A stretch of DNA of 33,147 bases from Candidatus Omnitrophota bacterium (lineage in GTDB: Bacteria; Omnitrophota; Gorgyraeia; Aquiviventales; Aquiviventaceae). Below the pieces are notes generated by a model, which had not been told where the DNA came from, searched no databases, and saw only the letters and a program-made list of their open reading frames with translations. Position numbers and translations under genes: made by a program. Of the stretch, positions 32,758-33,147 are shown one piece after another. The stretch's first letter is position 1. Each line of letters opens with the position of its first letter. The stretch is taken from contig JAUYPJ010000002.1 of NCBI GenBank assembly GCA_030697665.1, positions 1 through 33,147 on the forward strand, written 5' to 3'.

Positions 32758-32869
32758 ACCCCACCACCTCTTTGAGACGCCCAGCTCTGCTGGACGTCTG
32801 TCCCGCCATACGAGCGGGACAGACGGTGCTGTGCATCGCACAGCACCATGTCCAAAGAGGTGGTGGGGT
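32758..32869. repeat. Cloverleaf-like palindromic element
   Basis: Outer perfect 17-bp stem ACCCCACCACCTCTTTG (32758-32774) with its complement at 32853-32869. Inside are three hairpins: 32775-32799 (CCAGC-TCT-GCTGG within AGACG/CGTCT), 32796-32824 (GTCTGTCCCGC with GCGGGACAGAC) and 32825-32847 (GGTGCTGTGC-ATC-GCACAGCACC). The right end coincides with the stop codon of the next gene. Confidence 0.85.
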
Positions 32870-33147
32870 CAGCCACCCGATGAGGAGAGGGGAATCCGGT
32901 TGTCGTGCTCGTCATAGGTGTAGCGCGCCTGTCCATCCACTTTGTGGATGCGCACGTCGATTACGCGCAGCCCATCCTCGGCAGGCTCGACGTCAAAATC
33001 CAGGTCCAGCACCTCTCCCGATGCTTCATCGCGCATATCGGTGCAGGAGTAGTACTGCGCGCCGGTCTTGCCGACCCGCTCATGGACCGCCAGCAGTCGG
33101 AGCTGGCGCGTCGTCCCCGTCTCGGGATCCTCGATGGCAAACCGCCC
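32869..33147 (-). CDS. Hypothetical protein, C-terminal part
   Basis: The last 92 codons of a gene entering from the right. The readable end includes FAIEDPETGTTRQLRLLAVH, then QYYSCTDMRDEASGEVLDLD and FDVEPAEDGLRVIDVRIHKV, DGQARYTYDEHDNRIPLSSS. Acidic, beta-rich, one Cys, no signal or helix visible. The regular codon use and in-frame length support a real gene, but I do not recognise the family. Its TGA is shared with the end of the cloverleaf element. Confidence 0.6.
   Translation of the reverse strand, partial: GRFAIEDPETGTTRQLRLLAVHERVGKTGAQYYSCTDMRDEASGEVLDLDFDVEPAEDGLRVIDVRIHKVDGQARYTYDEHDNRIPLSSSGG

Overview
The window reads as the chromosome of an uncultivated, GC-rich, diderm, aerobic bacterium. 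Lipoprotein signal peptides point to an outer membrane. Succinate dehydrogenase, complex I subunits and haem-copper oxidase subunits III and IV point to oxygen respiration. Nothing here fixes the phylum. The repeat style (7-nt word hairpins at gene junctions) resembles what I recall from metagenome-derived phyla such as Omnitrophota, but that is a weak inference. No rRNA, tRNA or CRISPR array is visible.

Layout. 1-1394: 5' end of a beta-hydroxyacid dehydrogenase, a small unknown gene overlapping a single-domain response regulator, and a divergent XRE regulator; a palindromic operator sits in the response-regulator promoter. 1395-1715: palindromic repeats. 1716-6865: succinate dehydrogenase (C, D, A on the minus strand) separated from sdhB by an opposed HD-GYP sensor gene and a cyclophilin-like gene. 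6957-10078: a pterin/deazapurine cluster (queC, a pteridine-reductase-like SDR, a PTPS/QueD enzyme, folB) plus a HAMP-only membrane protein. 10233-18688, minus strand: pgi, nuoA, B, C, D, I, H, then an acetyl-CoA synthetase. 18691-20931: DUF3047 lipoprotein, peptidoglycan-binding lipoprotein, and an unknown two-helix membrane protein. 20982-22833: a divergent sigma-like protein and a fatty-acid desaturase. 22993-25169: a visibly AT-richer island with a two-gene operon, a RusA-like resolvase overlapping a TIR-domain protein by 4 nt, bordered by fragments of an excisionase-like HTH gene and of a pirin gene. 25163-31417, minus strand: GT2 glycosyltransferase, DUF3332 lipoprotein, cox subunits III and IV, recQ, a site-2 protease and a GGQ release factor. 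31505-33147: an insertion-like element, arsC, a VTT-domain protein, a cloverleaf palindrome and a partial unknown gene.

Three themes stand out. First, the TIR plus RusA-like pair is a candidate antiviral system that I do not recognise as a described one. Second, almost every intercistronic gap in the respiratory and pterin operons is filled by an inverted repeat built from degenerate 7- or 8-nt words, a different word at most sites. One copy is flanked by a 13-bp direct repeat inside the 3' end of arsC, so at least one family looks mobile. Two further palindromes can fold as cloverleaves, one of them in frame inside nuoC. Third, several genes (queC, nuoA, the sigma-like gene, the first dehydrogenase) have good promoters whose -10 box ends only 6-10 nt before the ATG, suggesting common leaderless transcription.
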